From Undibacterium pigrum (GTDB taxonomy: Bacteria; Pseudomonadota; Gammaproteobacteria; Burkholderiales; Burkholderiaceae_D), in contig NZ_QJKB01000017.1 of assembly GCF_003201815.1 (NCBI RefSeq), positions 1 through 64,000 on the forward strand: a DNA stretch of 64,000 nt, given 5' to 3'. The position numbers and the translations under genes are program-made. Positions 18,467-27,283 of this stretch are shown piece after piece (within the stretch, counting starts at the first letter, position 1; each line of letters opens with the position of its first letter). The notes beneath the pieces are model-generated. The model was not told the origin of the DNA, did no database searches, and saw only the letters and a list, made by a program, of their open reading frames with translations.

Positions 18467-19366
18467 ATGGTAAAGCCGATAGAAGTACATATCGTTCACG
18501 CATTTACCCAGGAAAATGAAGGTGGTAACCCGGCTGGAGTAGTATTAAATGCCGATAGCTACACGACAGAACAAAAGCTACAGATCGCCCGCGCCGTAGG
18601 CTTGTCAGAAACTGCCTTTGTCTCAAACTCGGACTGCGCCACCTACAAGCTGGAATTTTTCACCCCAAACCGCCAGATTGCCCATTGTGGTCATGCCACT
18701 GTCGCCACGTTTTCACTTTTGCGTGAACTGGGCAAGGTAAGCGAAGGCCTGTGCAGCAAGCAAACCATAGACGGCAACCGCGACATCCTCATCAAGGGTG
18801 AGCTGGCCTTCATGCAACAAAGCACGCCGCGCTACCAAAGCATTTCTGCTGACGACAGTGATGGCTTTGCCAACCTGTATGAGCGCATCTTGCAAAGCAT
18901 GGGCCTGACCGAACATGACCTGCTGCGTGACCGCCTGCCCAGCATCATCAATACCGGCAATGCCTTCCTCGCCATCCCCATCATAGGCCGCGAATGCCTG
19001 GCCAATATCCAGCCCGACCATGAAGAAATTGGCAACATCAGCGAAGAGCTTGACCTGGTTGGCTTCTACCCCTTTACGCTTGACGTACAAGACAACAGCC
19101 ACGCCGCCAGCACCCGCATGTTCGCCCCACGCTATGGCATAGGCGAAGAAGCCGCCACCGGCACTGCCGCCGGCCCTCTGGCCTGCCTGCTCTACACCCA
19201 GTACAACATCCCCGGCCCCACTTTCCAGATAGAACAAGGCGTACTCATGGAACCCGCCTCTCCCAGCCTGATCAAGGTGGAACTGGAGATACACAAGGGG
19301 CAGATACCGAGTCTCATGGTAGGAGGGCGTGCCAGAGTGGCAAAAACCATGGCGGTTAGGATTTGA
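18467..19366 (+). CDS. PhzF-family isomerase/epimerase
   Basis: The protein (299 residues from this start) begins VKPIEVHIVHAFTQENEGGN and has the PhzF motifs: catalytic Glu in GLSETAFV, IAHCGHAT, and the C-terminal GEEAATGTAAGPLACLL. PhzF proteins are DapF-fold enzymes; most bacterial members have no known substrate, and no phenazine genes are present. AGGA six bases before this ATG supports the start; ATGs at 18437 and 18461 are alternatives that add up to ten residues. Confidence 0.88.
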   Translation: MVKPIEVHIVHAFTQENEGGNPAGVVLNADSYTTEQKLQIARAVGLSETAFVSNSDCATYKLEFFTPNRQIAHCGHATVATFSLLRELGKVSEGLCSKQTIDGNRDILIKGELAFMQQSTPRYQSISADDSDGFANLYERILQSMGLTEHDLLRDRLPSIINTGNAFLAIPIIGRECLANIQPDHEEIGNISEELDLVGFYPFTLDVQDNSHAASTRMFAPRYGIGEEAATGTAAGPLACLLYTQYNIPGPTFQIEQGVLMEPASPSLIKVELEIHKGQIPSLMVGGRARVAKTMAVRI

Positions 19367-19387
19367 TTGACGAAATGGTCGTCACTC

Positions 19388-19504
19388 GTAGGTTGGGCTA
19401 CGCTTCACCAGCCCAACACTCGGCATATCAATGACGTATTCGCTTATTAAAGGCCCAGTGTTGGGCTGATACCCCGCAGCCTAGCGAGGCCCGGCCCAAC
19501 CTAC
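19388..19504. repeat. Nested inverted repeat with GTAGGTTGGGC ends
   Basis: The outer arms GTAGGTTGGGC and GCCCAACCTAC enclose a second inverted pair, AGCCCAACACT and AGTGTTGGGCT. This is a different palindromic family from the GGAGCGGC type repeats. It sits between the phzF-like gene and lipB, at the third break of the dacC-lipA neighbourhood. No coding sequence is visible in it. Confidence 0.8.
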
Positions 19505-19601
19505 AATCCCCGCCAACACCATAAACTTATCACTTATCCATCTAACATAGCATTTACACAAGCAAAGACCTCGCCCCCACAAAATGTTACACTAGCAGCC
19601 T

Positions 19602-20267
19602 ATGCAAGCTGCCCTCGCCCCCAACGTCACACCCCGCATCATCCATCGCGGCATTGAGCCCTATCAGCTCACGTTCGACGCCATGCGCGCGTTTACTGAT
19701 GCCCGTGATGAGCATACGCAAAATGAATTCTGGATCGTGGAACACCCGCCCGTGTATACCCTGGGCCTGGGCGCTGACCAGTCACATGTGCTGGCTGCCC
19801 ACGACATTCCCGTGGTACAGACCGACCGTGGTGGTGAAGTCACTTACCACGGCCCCGGCCAGGTTGTGATCTACCTGTTAATAGACTTGCGCCGTAGCCA
19901 TCCCAAGGCAAGATTATTCGCCCGCGAATTCGTCAACAAGATAGAACAGGCAGTCATCAACACCCTGGCAGCGTATAATCTCGCTGGTGAACGCAAGGAA
20001 GGCGCGCCCGGTATCTATGTCAGCGATGGCCAGTGGCAAGGTGCCAAGGTCGCCGCCCTGGGCTTGAAAGTGCGCGGAAACGGCTGCACCTATCATGGCG
20101 TATCACTGAATGTAGATATGGATTTGACACCGTTTTCCTGGATTAACCCCTGTGGCTATGCTGGTCTTGCCACCGTGGACATGAAAACCCTGGGCGTGAC
20201 CTTGCCGCTAAGCCAAGTCCAGAATGCACTCGCACAGAATTTGCAAGATCTTTTGACTGCCCCCTGA
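19602..20267 (+). CDS. lipB: Lipoyl(octanoyl) transferase
   Basis: The 221-residue protein has the LipB motifs [19 protein letters not shown] and the catalytic lysine and cysteine regions [20 protein letters not shown]. LipB moves octanoate from octanoyl-ACP to lipoyl domains of E2 and GcvH proteins in the cytosol. It is followed after 22 bases by lipA, the next pathway enzyme, so the two act in sequence. Length is normal. Confidence 0.96.
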   Translation: MQAALAPNVTPRIIHRGIEPYQLTFDAMRAFTDARDEHTQNEFWIVEHPPVYTLGLGADQSHVLAAHDIPVVQTDRGGEVTYHGPGQVVIYLLIDLRRSHPKARLFAREFVNKIEQAVINTLAAYNLAGERKEGAPGIYVSDGQWQGAKVAALGLKVRGNGCTYHGVSLNVDMDLTPFSWINPCGYAGLATVDMKTLGVTLPLSQVQNALAQNLQDLLTAP

Positions 20268-20289
20268 TTTTTCGACATCGCTTCATACC

Positions 20290-21273
20290 ATGACAACCGA
20301 AAACACACCCGTCGCCACCGCCGCTTACGATCCCACCGAGAAACAAAAAGGGGCAAGTAAGACTGCGCGCATCCCCATCAAGATCATCCCGATGGAAAGA
20401 TTGCCCAAGCCAGACTGGATACGCGTCAAGGCCGGTTCGCCGACGACCCGCTTTTATGAAATCAAGGACATCCTGCGCGCCAACAAACTGGTGACAGTCT
20501 GCGAAGAAGCTTCCTGCCCCAACATAGGCGAATGCTTTGGCAAAGGCACGGCCACCTTCATGATCATGGGCGACAAATGTACCCGTCGCTGCCCATTCTG
20601 CGACGTAGGCCATGGTCGCCCGGACCCACTCGATGTTGATGAGCCAGCCAACCTGGCAAAAACCATCGCTGCGCTGAAGCTCAGCTATGTCGTCATCACC
20701 TCAGTGGATCGCGACGATTTGCGCGACGGCGGCGCTGCCCACTTTGCCGAGTGCATTACCCGCGTGCGTGAATTGTCCCCAATGACACGCATAGAAATCC
20801 TGACACCAGATTTCCGTGGCCGCATGGACCGTGCGCTGGAAATTTTGAACATGGCACCACCAGATGTCATGAACCACAACCTCGAAACCGCCCCACGTTT
20901 GTACAAGGAAGCGCGTCCGGGTTCTGACTATGAATACTCCCTGAACCTGCTGAAACGCTTCAAGGAACAACACCCCAACACCCCGACCAAATCCGGCATC
21001 ATGGTAGGCCTGGGTGAAACCGATGAAGAAGTCCTGCAAGTCATGCGCGACATGCGCGCCCACAACGTCGATATGCTGACCATAGGCCAGTACCTGGCAC
21101 CAAGCGGCCACCACTTGCCAGTACGCCGCTATGTCCACCCAGACGTCTTCAAGATGTACGAAGAAGAAGCCTACAAAATGGGCTTCGCCCATGCAGCCGT
21201 TGGCGCAATGGTGAGGTCAAGCTACCATGCAGATCAGCAGGCGCATGGTGTCGGGACAGATGTAAAAGTTTAA
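20290..21273 (+). CDS. lipA: Lipoyl synthase, radical SAM
   Basis: The 327-residue protein has both iron-sulfur cysteine motifs of Lip[14 protein letters not shown] for the auxiliary cluster and [10 protein letters not shown] for the radical SAM cluster. The conserved C-terminal RSSYHADQQ is also present. It inserts two sulfur atoms into octanoyl chains made by LipB. A strong intrinsic terminator follows at 21291, ending the lipBA unit. Confidence 0.97.
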   Translation: MTTENTPVATAAYDPTEKQKGASKTARIPIKIIPMERLPKPDWIRVKAGSPTTRFYEIKDILRANKLVTVCEEASCPNIGECFGKGTATFMIMGDKCTRRCPFCDVGHGRPDPLDVDEPANLAKTIAALKLSYVVITSVDRDDLRDGGAAHFAECITRVRELSPMTRIEILTPDFRGRMDRALEILNMAPPDVMNHNLETAPRLYKEARPGSDYEYSLNLLKRFKEQHPNTPTKSGIMVGLGETDEEVLQVMRDMRAHNVDMLTIGQYLAPSGHHLPVRRYVHPDVFKMYEEEAYKMGFAHAAVGAMVRSSYHADQQAHGVGTDVKV

Positions 21274-21290
21274 GAATAGAAGCACAAAAA

Positions 21291-21327
21291 AACGGCTCAT
21301 TATTTTCAGGATAATGAGCCGTTTTTG
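21291..21327 (+). terminator. Intrinsic terminator after lipA
   Basis: AACGGCTCATTAT and ATAATGAGCCGTT form a 13-bp perfect stem around a seven-base loop, followed by TTTTG and preceded by an A-run. It can work in both directions. Confidence 0.9.
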
Positions 21328-21373
21328 TTTACACATTCATGCGATCGCACTAATTCCTGCAAGTCTATGTCAG

Positions 21374-21444
21374 TTTGTAGGAGCTGCTTCAGCCGCGCAT
21401 GATTGACACGGCATGCGGTTCGCGGCTGAAGCCGCTCCTACAAA
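21374..21444. repeat. REP-like palindromic repeat, copy 3
   Basis: TTTGTAGGAGCTGCTTCAGC at the left and GGCTGAAGCCGCTCCTACAA at the right form a long hairpin of the same family as 14037-14122 and 16303-16390, with a shorter centre. It follows the lipA terminator. Confidence 0.85.
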
Positions 21445-21477
21445 ATAGTTGAGTCAGAAAATCATGGAGTTAAACCC

Positions 21478-22980
21478 TTAGCGATTTTTCTGTGTCCCAT
21501 CCAACACCGCAATCCGCTCCGCCGCATGACTATTCTGCGCATTAAGCCCCAGCGACAAACGGTAATGCTTCAAAGCCGCCAGCTTATCCCCCTGAAACTC
21601 ATATACCTCTGCCAGGCTGTCATGCAGGTTTGCGCTATTGGGATAAACCTGCACGCCAAGGCCAAACACTGTCACTGCCTGATCAGCCATCTTCTTGCCC
21701 AGCAAACGATAGCCCCATGAATTGAAATCGTCTTCAGACGGATCAGGCAAGCCTTTATCGATTTTGATCTTGTTCAATTTCGCCGCCAGCCCTGCGTAAC
21801 CCTCCTGCGAAATTTGCTCACGCAAGAGATGCCCGGCATAAGCACCACCATGCGCTTTTCTCAAGCCCGGCAAATAGAAGCCAGCGATATCATCTATCAT
21901 GCCCTGTGGATCGGCACCTGCCAGATTGGTCAGCGTGACGATGGCAAGATCATGGCCGGGATATACATAGAATGCCGAACGCGCACCACCCACGCCAGCC
22001 ACCGCTGCATACTCACCCTGACGCATCACTGGCCAGCCCAGCGCCCATACAGTTGGCTTCCCATTATTGAAAGTACCCGGCGTCCAGAGTTGCTTCAAAC
22101 CCGCAGCGGAAATCAGCTTGCCCTGTTGCAGCGCGATGAGCCAGTTGGCTACGTCCTCCGCACTGCTATTCATGCCCGCACCCGTGCGCAAGAAAGGTGG
22201 ATAGGTCTCAACGATATGTCGCAAGCTGCCACCCGGTTCTTCATACCTGTAAGACACCGCCTTGCGCGGTATCACATCACGTGACTCACCAAAACCCACG
22301 CTGCGCATACCCGCCACGGCAAACTGTCGCTTCTGGAAAAACTCTATAAACGGCATGCCGCTCAGACGGTCTATGATCTTGCCCAGCAAAATATAATTGG
22401 TCTGGTTGTAGCGGTAACGCTCACCTGTCTTGAATTCCATAGGCCAGGTCTGGATCGCAGCCCAGGCAGCATCCACCTCTTGCGGTGTCGCCAGCGATGG
22501 TATCTTGCTGCTGATAATGTCAGGAATGCCCGAGGTATGTGTCAGAAGCTGCCGCACCGTCACCGCCTGCCAGGCCACAGGCAAGCCATCCAGATACCGC
22601 GACACCGGGGCAGATAAATCCAGCTTGCCTTCTTCCACCAACTGCATGATGGCCACACCAGTAAATGACTTGGTCGCAGAATTGATGGAAAACACATTCT
22701 GGTCATTCACCGCCACAGCATTGGGAATCTCAGCCAGACCGTAGGACTTCAACAAAACAATCTTGCCGCCTTTAACCACAGCCAGTTGCATGCCAGGGAT
22801 GCGGCGTTCCTGCATTTCGCTTTTTATATAGCGGTCGATTTGCTGTTTGATTTCTGCGTCAGACATCTGAATTTTTGCAGCAACTTCATTCGCACTAGCT
22901 GCATAATTAGCTGCATAAGCAGTGGCTGTCGCTCCCATCAAACTACAAACTACACAAAGTGAAGCAATCAGTTTTGTCAT
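21478..22980 (-). CDS. Serine hydrolase (class C beta-lactamase fold) with TPR-like C-terminus
   Basis: The 500-residue protein has a signal peptide ending near TAYA, and a beta-lactamase/PBP4*-type domain with catalytic SATK at 101-104 and a YNQTNY region serving as the YxN motif. The last ~100 residues (NLHDSLAEVYEFQGDKLAAL) resemble one or two tetratricopeptide repeats. Such proteins are periplasmic serine esterases or D-peptidases; beta-lactamase activity cannot be assumed. A second protein of the same layout lies at 28991-31201. The gene stands alone on the minus strand. Confidence 0.85.
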   Translation of the reverse strand: MTKLIASLCVVCSLMGATATAYAANYAASANEVAAKIQMSDAEIKQQIDRYIKSEMQERRIPGMQLAVVKGGKIVLLKSYGLAEIPNAVAVNDQNVFSINSATKSFTGVAIMQLVEEGKLDLSAPVSRYLDGLPVAWQAVTVRQLLTHTSGIPDIISSKIPSLATPQEVDAAWAAIQTWPMEFKTGERYRYNQTNYILLGKIIDRLSGMPFIEFFQKRQFAVAGMRSVGFGESRDVIPRKAVSYRYEEPGGSLRHIVETYPPFLRTGAGMNSSAEDVANWLIALQQGKLISAAGLKQLWTPGTFNNGKPTVWALGWPVMRQGEYAAVAGVGGARSAFYVYPGHDLAIVTLTNLAGADPQGMIDDIAGFYLPGLRKAHGGAYAGHLLREQISQEGYAGLAAKLNKIKIDKGLPDPSEDDFNSWGYRLLGKKMADQAVTVFGLGVQVYPNSANLHDSLAEVYEFQGDKLAALKHYRLSLGLNAQNSHAAERIAVLDGTQKNR

Positions 22981-23127
22981 TTCAATCTGCTTTCAAAAAG
23001 ATGCAACTGAGGCATGGAAGCAGCAGTCGGTGAATTGGACAGGGAAGTAAAATTTCTGCTACTTAGAGATCAAATCTTGAGAAATCAAACTGCGCCCACA
23101 TTCTTGCATAGGCATTCGTTCGACCAA

Positions 23128-23153
23128 GGCACAAAGAAATAGTTCTTTGTACC
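23128..23153. other. Hairpin between the DUF4214 gene and the serine hydrolase gene
   Basis: ACAAAGAA and TTCTTTGT form an 8-bp perfect stem around ATAG, within the 235-base gap downstream of the minus-strand DUF4214 gene. There is no T-run, so intrinsic termination is doubtful. Nothing else was recognised in this gap. Confidence 0.35.
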
Positions 23154-23215
23154 TGTAGAATTAGCTAGCGCAGTCCAAAAAACAGCAGGATGCAGGAGCA
23201 CCCCGCAAACCGCTA

Positions 23216-25051
23216 TCAAAGGCCCATCAAGTCGCCAACAAGGATAGTGCCTGCGCCAACCAGTTTGACTATCATGTCTATGCCAGTCACTGCCGTCGAT
23301 TGATTGATGTGCTCATACACATAGGTGCCTGTCGCTGCACCAGCCGCCACGTTGACAATGAATGCCTTGCAGTCACCCGCAGTCAAGACACCTGCGCCAG
23401 CCTGAATATAGCCAGCCAGGCTGGCAAGGTCTGAAGAGGCAATATTGATTGTACCTAAAGAGCTTGCTGTATTACCCCAATGTATTTTGTCCGTGCCCGA
23501 GGCTTTGAAGTTGGTGATCGTCGTCAACCCGGTCAGGATGCTTCCTATACGGATACCACCACCCGTGTTCAAAGTGATGTCATCATTGCCGTTACCGGTA
23601 GCTGACAGGTTGATGTTCATATTATTTAACGCACTGGCCGACATCATGGTGTTGCCAGTTGCAGCAGCGTTGTAGGTAATACTACCTTGTCCGCTGACAA
23701 ACACAAAAGCGTTGACGCCATTGACTGCATTAATGGTGGTGGTATGACTTGCATTGGTGGAGATGCTGACCATGCCAGTGCCACCTACTGTGACTTTAAC
23801 TGCTCCAGAACCCACGCTCTCCATCACGCCGACCAGGTTTTGCCCGGAAGTGATGACATTCAAGCTGCCAGTCAAGCCACCATCGAAGATGTGAATATTC
23901 TTTTCACCTGCCCCTATCACCGTGAAATTGCCCGTGCCCGCCACCGTATCAGCATGGTAATTCGCAGAACTTGCATCTATCGTCGTCGTGACCGAGCTGG
24001 TAATTGTATGATCATTGGCGGTATCAATAATCTTCAAAGAGCCGCCTGTACCAGTGGCAGTAATTGCCCCCGTAGTGCCACCTGAAACAGTATAGTTGGC
24101 AACACCACCCAGGGTTAGCCCCCAGCTTGAAGCTTGATTCACCTTGACGTTTTGTGCGGTCGTCACATTCAGTGTTGCCGCAGCCTCGGCCTGCTGGATC
24201 GTCAATGCGGATGCAGGGCTCAATGTCAGCACCTCGCCAGTAGCAGCAAACAGTTTGATGTTGTTGACACCATTCAAGGCTGCAGCAGCCAATGTTGCTT
24301 TGCCAGCGTCACTGAAATTGATACTCGCCCCGCCGCTGGCATTTGCTGCATTGATGCTCAGGCCCACCGTATTGGCATGGTTGGTGTTCACCGTCAAGGA
24401 GCCAGATGTCAGCGTTACCTGATTCACTGTTTGATTTATCCCGCCAGTCACAACGGTTTCATTACCCACGGTATTGTAGAAGTTGACTGTCTGCGCACCT
24501 GCACCCAAAGTAACTGTGTCACCACCTGTGTTTTTGTAATTATTATTGATGGCAGTAGCCAGGCCGTTTGTGGCAATTGCCCCAGTCGATGTATCAACAA
24601 CGGCCGCAAGCCAGGTCTTGGCAAAGGTGAAGGAACCATTTGCTGCATTGTATGCTGCCTGGGCCTGCGCACTATTTACCATTGATGCTGTAAATGCAGT
24701 GGCAGCGGTATTCTTTGCCTGTACCGTCGTTAAATCAGAACCTGTTGCACCTCCCAGAATAGCAATCGCCGCTGCTCCTATGCTGACAGCACCACTATCA
24801 ATTTGCCCCACCCAATACGCCAGTCCAGCAGAGTCAGCAACATGATTAAACAGGTTGCCATACAAGGCATTGACTGTTTGCGTAGTCGTATAAGCTGAGA
24901 AAGACTTCGCATATTCTGCCTGTTGAGAAAAGCTTTGCGCAATCTGCAAGAGACTAAATGGGGTGGTTTGCCAGTAAGCCAGACCCGCAACATCTGCCGG
25001 GCGATTGAAATATGCGATGTAGAGGTTTTGGATATCACTAGCTGTTGCCAT
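23216..25051 (-). CDS. DUF4214 domain surface or secreted protein, probable type I secretion substrate
   Basis: The 611-residue protein begins with DUF4214 repeats: NLYIAYFNRPADVAGLAYW and NALYGNLFNHVADSAGLAYW. A long, Thr/Ser/Gly/Ala/Asn-rich region follows that looks like a beta-helix of low-complexity repeats, with few charged residues and almost no cysteines. The C-terminal end around TYVYEHINQSTAVTG and IDMIVKLVGAGTI resembles the bluetail domain of putative surface proteins. There is no signal peptide, consistent with type I secretion through a C-terminal signal. No transporter genes are adjacent. It may be an S-layer-like or adhesive protein; the role is unproven. Confidence 0.8.
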   Translation of the reverse strand: MATASDIQNLYIAYFNRPADVAGLAYWQTTPFSLLQIAQSFSQQAEYAKSFSAYTTTQTVNALYGNLFNHVADSAGLAYWVGQIDSGAVSIGAAAIAILGGATGSDLTTVQAKNTAATAFTASMVNSAQAQAAYNAANGSFTFAKTWLAAVVDTSTGAIATNGLATAINNNYKNTGGDTVTLGAGAQTVNFYNTVGNETVVTGGINQTVNQVTLTSGSLTVNTNHANTVGLSINAANASGGASINFSDAGKATLAAAALNGVNNIKLFAATGEVLTLSPASALTIQQAEAAATLNVTTAQNVKVNQASSWGLTLGGVANYTVSGGTTGAITATGTGGSLKIIDTANDHTITSSVTTTIDASSANYHADTVAGTGNFTVIGAGEKNIHIFDGGLTGSLNVITSGQNLVGVMESVGSGAVKVTVGGTGMVSISTNASHTTTINAVNGVNAFVFVSGQGSITYNAAATGNTMMSASALNNMNINLSATGNGNDDITLNTGGGIRIGSILTGLTTITNFKASGTDKIHWGNTASSLGTINIASSDLASLAGYIQAGAGVLTAGDCKAFIVNVAAGAATGTYVYEHINQSTAVTGIDMIVKLVGAGTILVGDLMGL

Positions 25052-25768
25052 GGAAGATGCCCTGGAAGATGGGGATAAAAGAAGAACAGTTTTCTAGGCA
25101 TTGAAAATATTTCACATGCGCAAAAAACATAGGCCTTGTGCTGCACTGGCACGAATAAAAAAGTCGCGCAAATTCTCTCAAACTTCGAGTGTAAAGTACA
25201 TCATCCTGGCGAATATTCTTTGCTCCAGAACAGAAATAAAGATTGACTACTACAGTGCCGACAATAATTTCGCGACTTCCAAGTCAGTCATAGGGGCTTT
25301 GACGAGATAAGTACGAATGTTGTTGCGTAGGAGCAGATGATGCAAATTCACCAGAAGATGCGCAGGATGCGCAACGCTTACTGATGAAAGGCAACATGCT
25401 ATTCCATTGGCCACCGCCTGAACTGTTATCAGAATTCCGATGACGAAATTAAATGACCAGCCTCGCCCGGTGTTATGCAAAATCCTGGCATCAAGCCTTG
25501 AGCTGTATTCTGAGGGCTGGTCTATATCCACTTCAGTGAGCTAAAGTTGTGGTTGGTATTTTTACATGTATCGATTAAATTTTTATTTATTTTTTTAACA
25601 AAACAATAGGGAGCTATGTATGGTCGCGAACATACGGAGAGCCGGACAAGAATTAAAATAAACCGTAGACATAGCGGGCAGTGAACAGTTCCTGGAAAGA
25701 CTTATGTAATTCAGCCTTGTTTCACAAAATACCTTGTTCAACTTCTACGTTCAATACGTTGACAATTT
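25052..25768. other. Long intergenic region before the kaiC-like gene
   Basis: This 717-base gap separates the divergent DUF4214 and kaiC-like genes. It is AT-rich around 25560-25605 and includes a small possible leader ORF at 25620-25661. An open frame on the minus strand at 25250-25531 has no recognisable homology and no good ribosome binding site, so I do not call it a gene. A TTGACA hexamer lies right before the kaiC-like ATG, too close to serve as its promoter. Confidence 0.4.
25620..25661 (+). other. Possible 13-codon leader ORF
   Basis: An ATG preceded six bases upstream by AGGGAG opens a reading frame MVANIRRAGQELK that ends in TAA. An overlapping ATG at 25616 opens another short frame. 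The ribosome binding site is much better than that of the kaiC-like gene 108 bases downstream, which has none visible. This could be a leader peptide; it could also be chance. Confidence 0.25.
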
Positions 25769-27283
25769 ATGATAGAAAAATCTTATTCGCACGAAACGCG
25801 CAGCCCCACCACACGCATTTCTACTGGCGTCGCTGGACTTGACGATATCCTCTGCGGTGGATTGACTGCTCAGCGTGTTTATCTGGTGGAAGGATCACCA
25901 GGAACTGGTAAAACAACCCTGGGTTTACAGTTCTTGCTTGAAGGTGTGGCCCATGGCCAACGCGGGCTTTACATTACCCTGTCAGAAACGGCTGATGAAC
26001 TCAACGCTGTGGCAGAAAGCCATTGCTGGGATATAGGCAAGATCACAGTGTTTGAGCTGGCCAATGATAACTCACTCCATCCTGATGCCCAGCAATCGGT
26101 ATTCCATCCATCTGAAGTCGAATTGGGTGAAACCACCAAAACCGTGATGGAGCGCGTGAATGAATTAAAGCCCTTGCGGGTCGTTTTTGACAGCTTGTCA
26201 GAGATGCGCCTGCTGGCGCAAAACCCTCTGCGTTACCGGAGGCAAATTCTGGCATTAAAACAATTTTTTGCACAACGGGATTGCACGGTGCTGCTATTGG
26301 ATGATAAATCCAATAGCCCCGATCAGCAATTGCATAGTATTGCCCATGGTGTTATCAGCTTGGAACAAATTGCACAGGAATTTGGTAAAGAGCGGCGTCG
26401 TGTCAACGTGATAAAAATGCGCGGCATCAAGTTCCGTGGCGGCTATCATGACTATATTCTTGAAACCGGTGGACTTAAAATCTTCCCCCGCTTGGTGGCG
26501 GCAGAGCACAATAAGCAATTTGAAGCGAGTACCAGTTCGACAGGCCTGCCCAGTTTCGATAAATTGCTGGGGGGTGGCCTGGTTTCTGGCACCAACTCGC
26601 TTATCGTTGGGCCTTCTGGCATAGGTAAAACGACAGTGTCGGTACGCTGTCTGCTGAGTGCATTGGAACGCGGCGAAAAGGCATCATTCTATTTATTTGA
26701 TGAAGGCCTGGGCACGTTCTTTGCCCGCTCTGCGTCGCTGGGACTTGATGTGCAATCTTACGTTGACAGTGGTCAACTCGCTATCCAGCATATAGACCCA
26801 GCCGAACTGGCACCGGGTGAATTTGCACAGATGCTGCGCGATGCAGTTGAGTTGACCTGTGTAAAATTTATAGTCATCGACAGCTTGAATGCTTACTTGC
26901 AGGCTATGCCTGGCGAGCATTTTTTAACGCTGCAAATGCATGAGCTGCTGTCTTATCTGAATCAGCAAGGCGTTACCACAGTCTTGGTGTTAGGCCAGCA
27001 CGGATTGATTGGTGAAGTACGTACTGATGTTGACTTGAGCTATCTGAGTGACACCACGGTCTTATTACGGTTTTTTGAATCTAATGGCAGATTGCGCCGC
27101 GCTATCACCGTCATCAAGAGCAGAACCAGTAATCACTTGCTGACTATTCATGAACTACAACTTGGCAGCAGTGGCATTATCATTGGTGAGGCACTTGAAG
27201 GTTTTGAAGGCGTACTAACTGGTTTACCGACCTATCGCGGTGTAACACCGATGTTATCGGCAGATGCTGATGCCGGACGATAA
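25769..27283 (+). CDS. KaiC-like protein with two RecA-type ATPase domains
   Basis: The 504-residue protein has two tandem KaiC/RAD55 domains. The first has Walker A GSPGTGKTT at 42-50 and Walker B around D141; the second has GPSGIGKTT at 281-289 and Walker B at D371. The equivalent of the KaiC phosphorylation pair Ser-Thr appears as S424-Y425 within VDLSYLSDTTVLL, so the second site is tyrosine. No kaiA or kaiB is present in the window. The next gene is a hybrid histidine kinase whose start overlaps this stop, suggesting a signalling unit rather than a full circadian oscillator. No clear ribosome binding site precedes the ATG. Confidence 0.88.
   Translation: MIEKSYSHETRSPTTRISTGVAGLDDILCGGLTAQRVYLVEGSPGTGKTTLGLQFLLEGVAHGQRGLYITLSETADELNAVAESHCWDIGKITVFELANDNSLHPDAQQSVFHPSEVELGETTKTVMERVNELKPLRVVFDSLSEMRLLAQNPLRYRRQILALKQFFAQRDCTVLLLDDKSNSPDQQLHSIAHGVISLEQIAQEFGKERRRVNVIKMRGIKFRGGYHDYILETGGLKIFPRLVAAEHNKQFEASTSSTGLPSFDKLLGGGLVSGTNSLIVGPSGIGKTTVSVRCLLSALERGEKASFYLFDEGLGTFFARSASLGLDVQSYVDSGQLAIQHIDPAELAPGEFAQMLRDAVELTCVKFIVIDSLNAYLQAMPGEHFLTLQMHELLSYLNQQGVTTVLVLGQHGLIGEVRTDVDLSYLSDTTVLLRFFESNGRLRRAITVIKSRTSNHLLTIHELQLGSSGIIIGEALEGFEGVLTGLPTYRGVTPMLSADADAGR

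Noticed and set aside
18467-19366. PhzF-like protein as a sign of phenazine biosynthesis
   Set aside because: No other phenazine genes are near, and most PhzF-family proteins are unrelated to phenazines.
23128-23153. Intrinsic terminator of the DUF4214 gene
   Set aside because: The hairpin has no T-run on either strand, so it is recorded only as a hairpin.
25250-25531. A 93-codon minus-strand frame in the long gap before the kaiC-like gene
   Set aside because: The sequence has no recognisable domain, no good ribosome binding site, and a composition like non-coding DNA; it was left out as a gene.
25769-27283. KaiC-like protein as part of a true circadian clock
   Set aside because: No kaiA or kaiB gene is present here and the phosphosite pair is altered; a signalling role with the adjacent kinase is more likely.
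27264-27283. Frameshift joining the KaiC-like and kinase genes
   Set aside because: Both proteins are complete with normal ends; the overlap is ordinary translational coupling.
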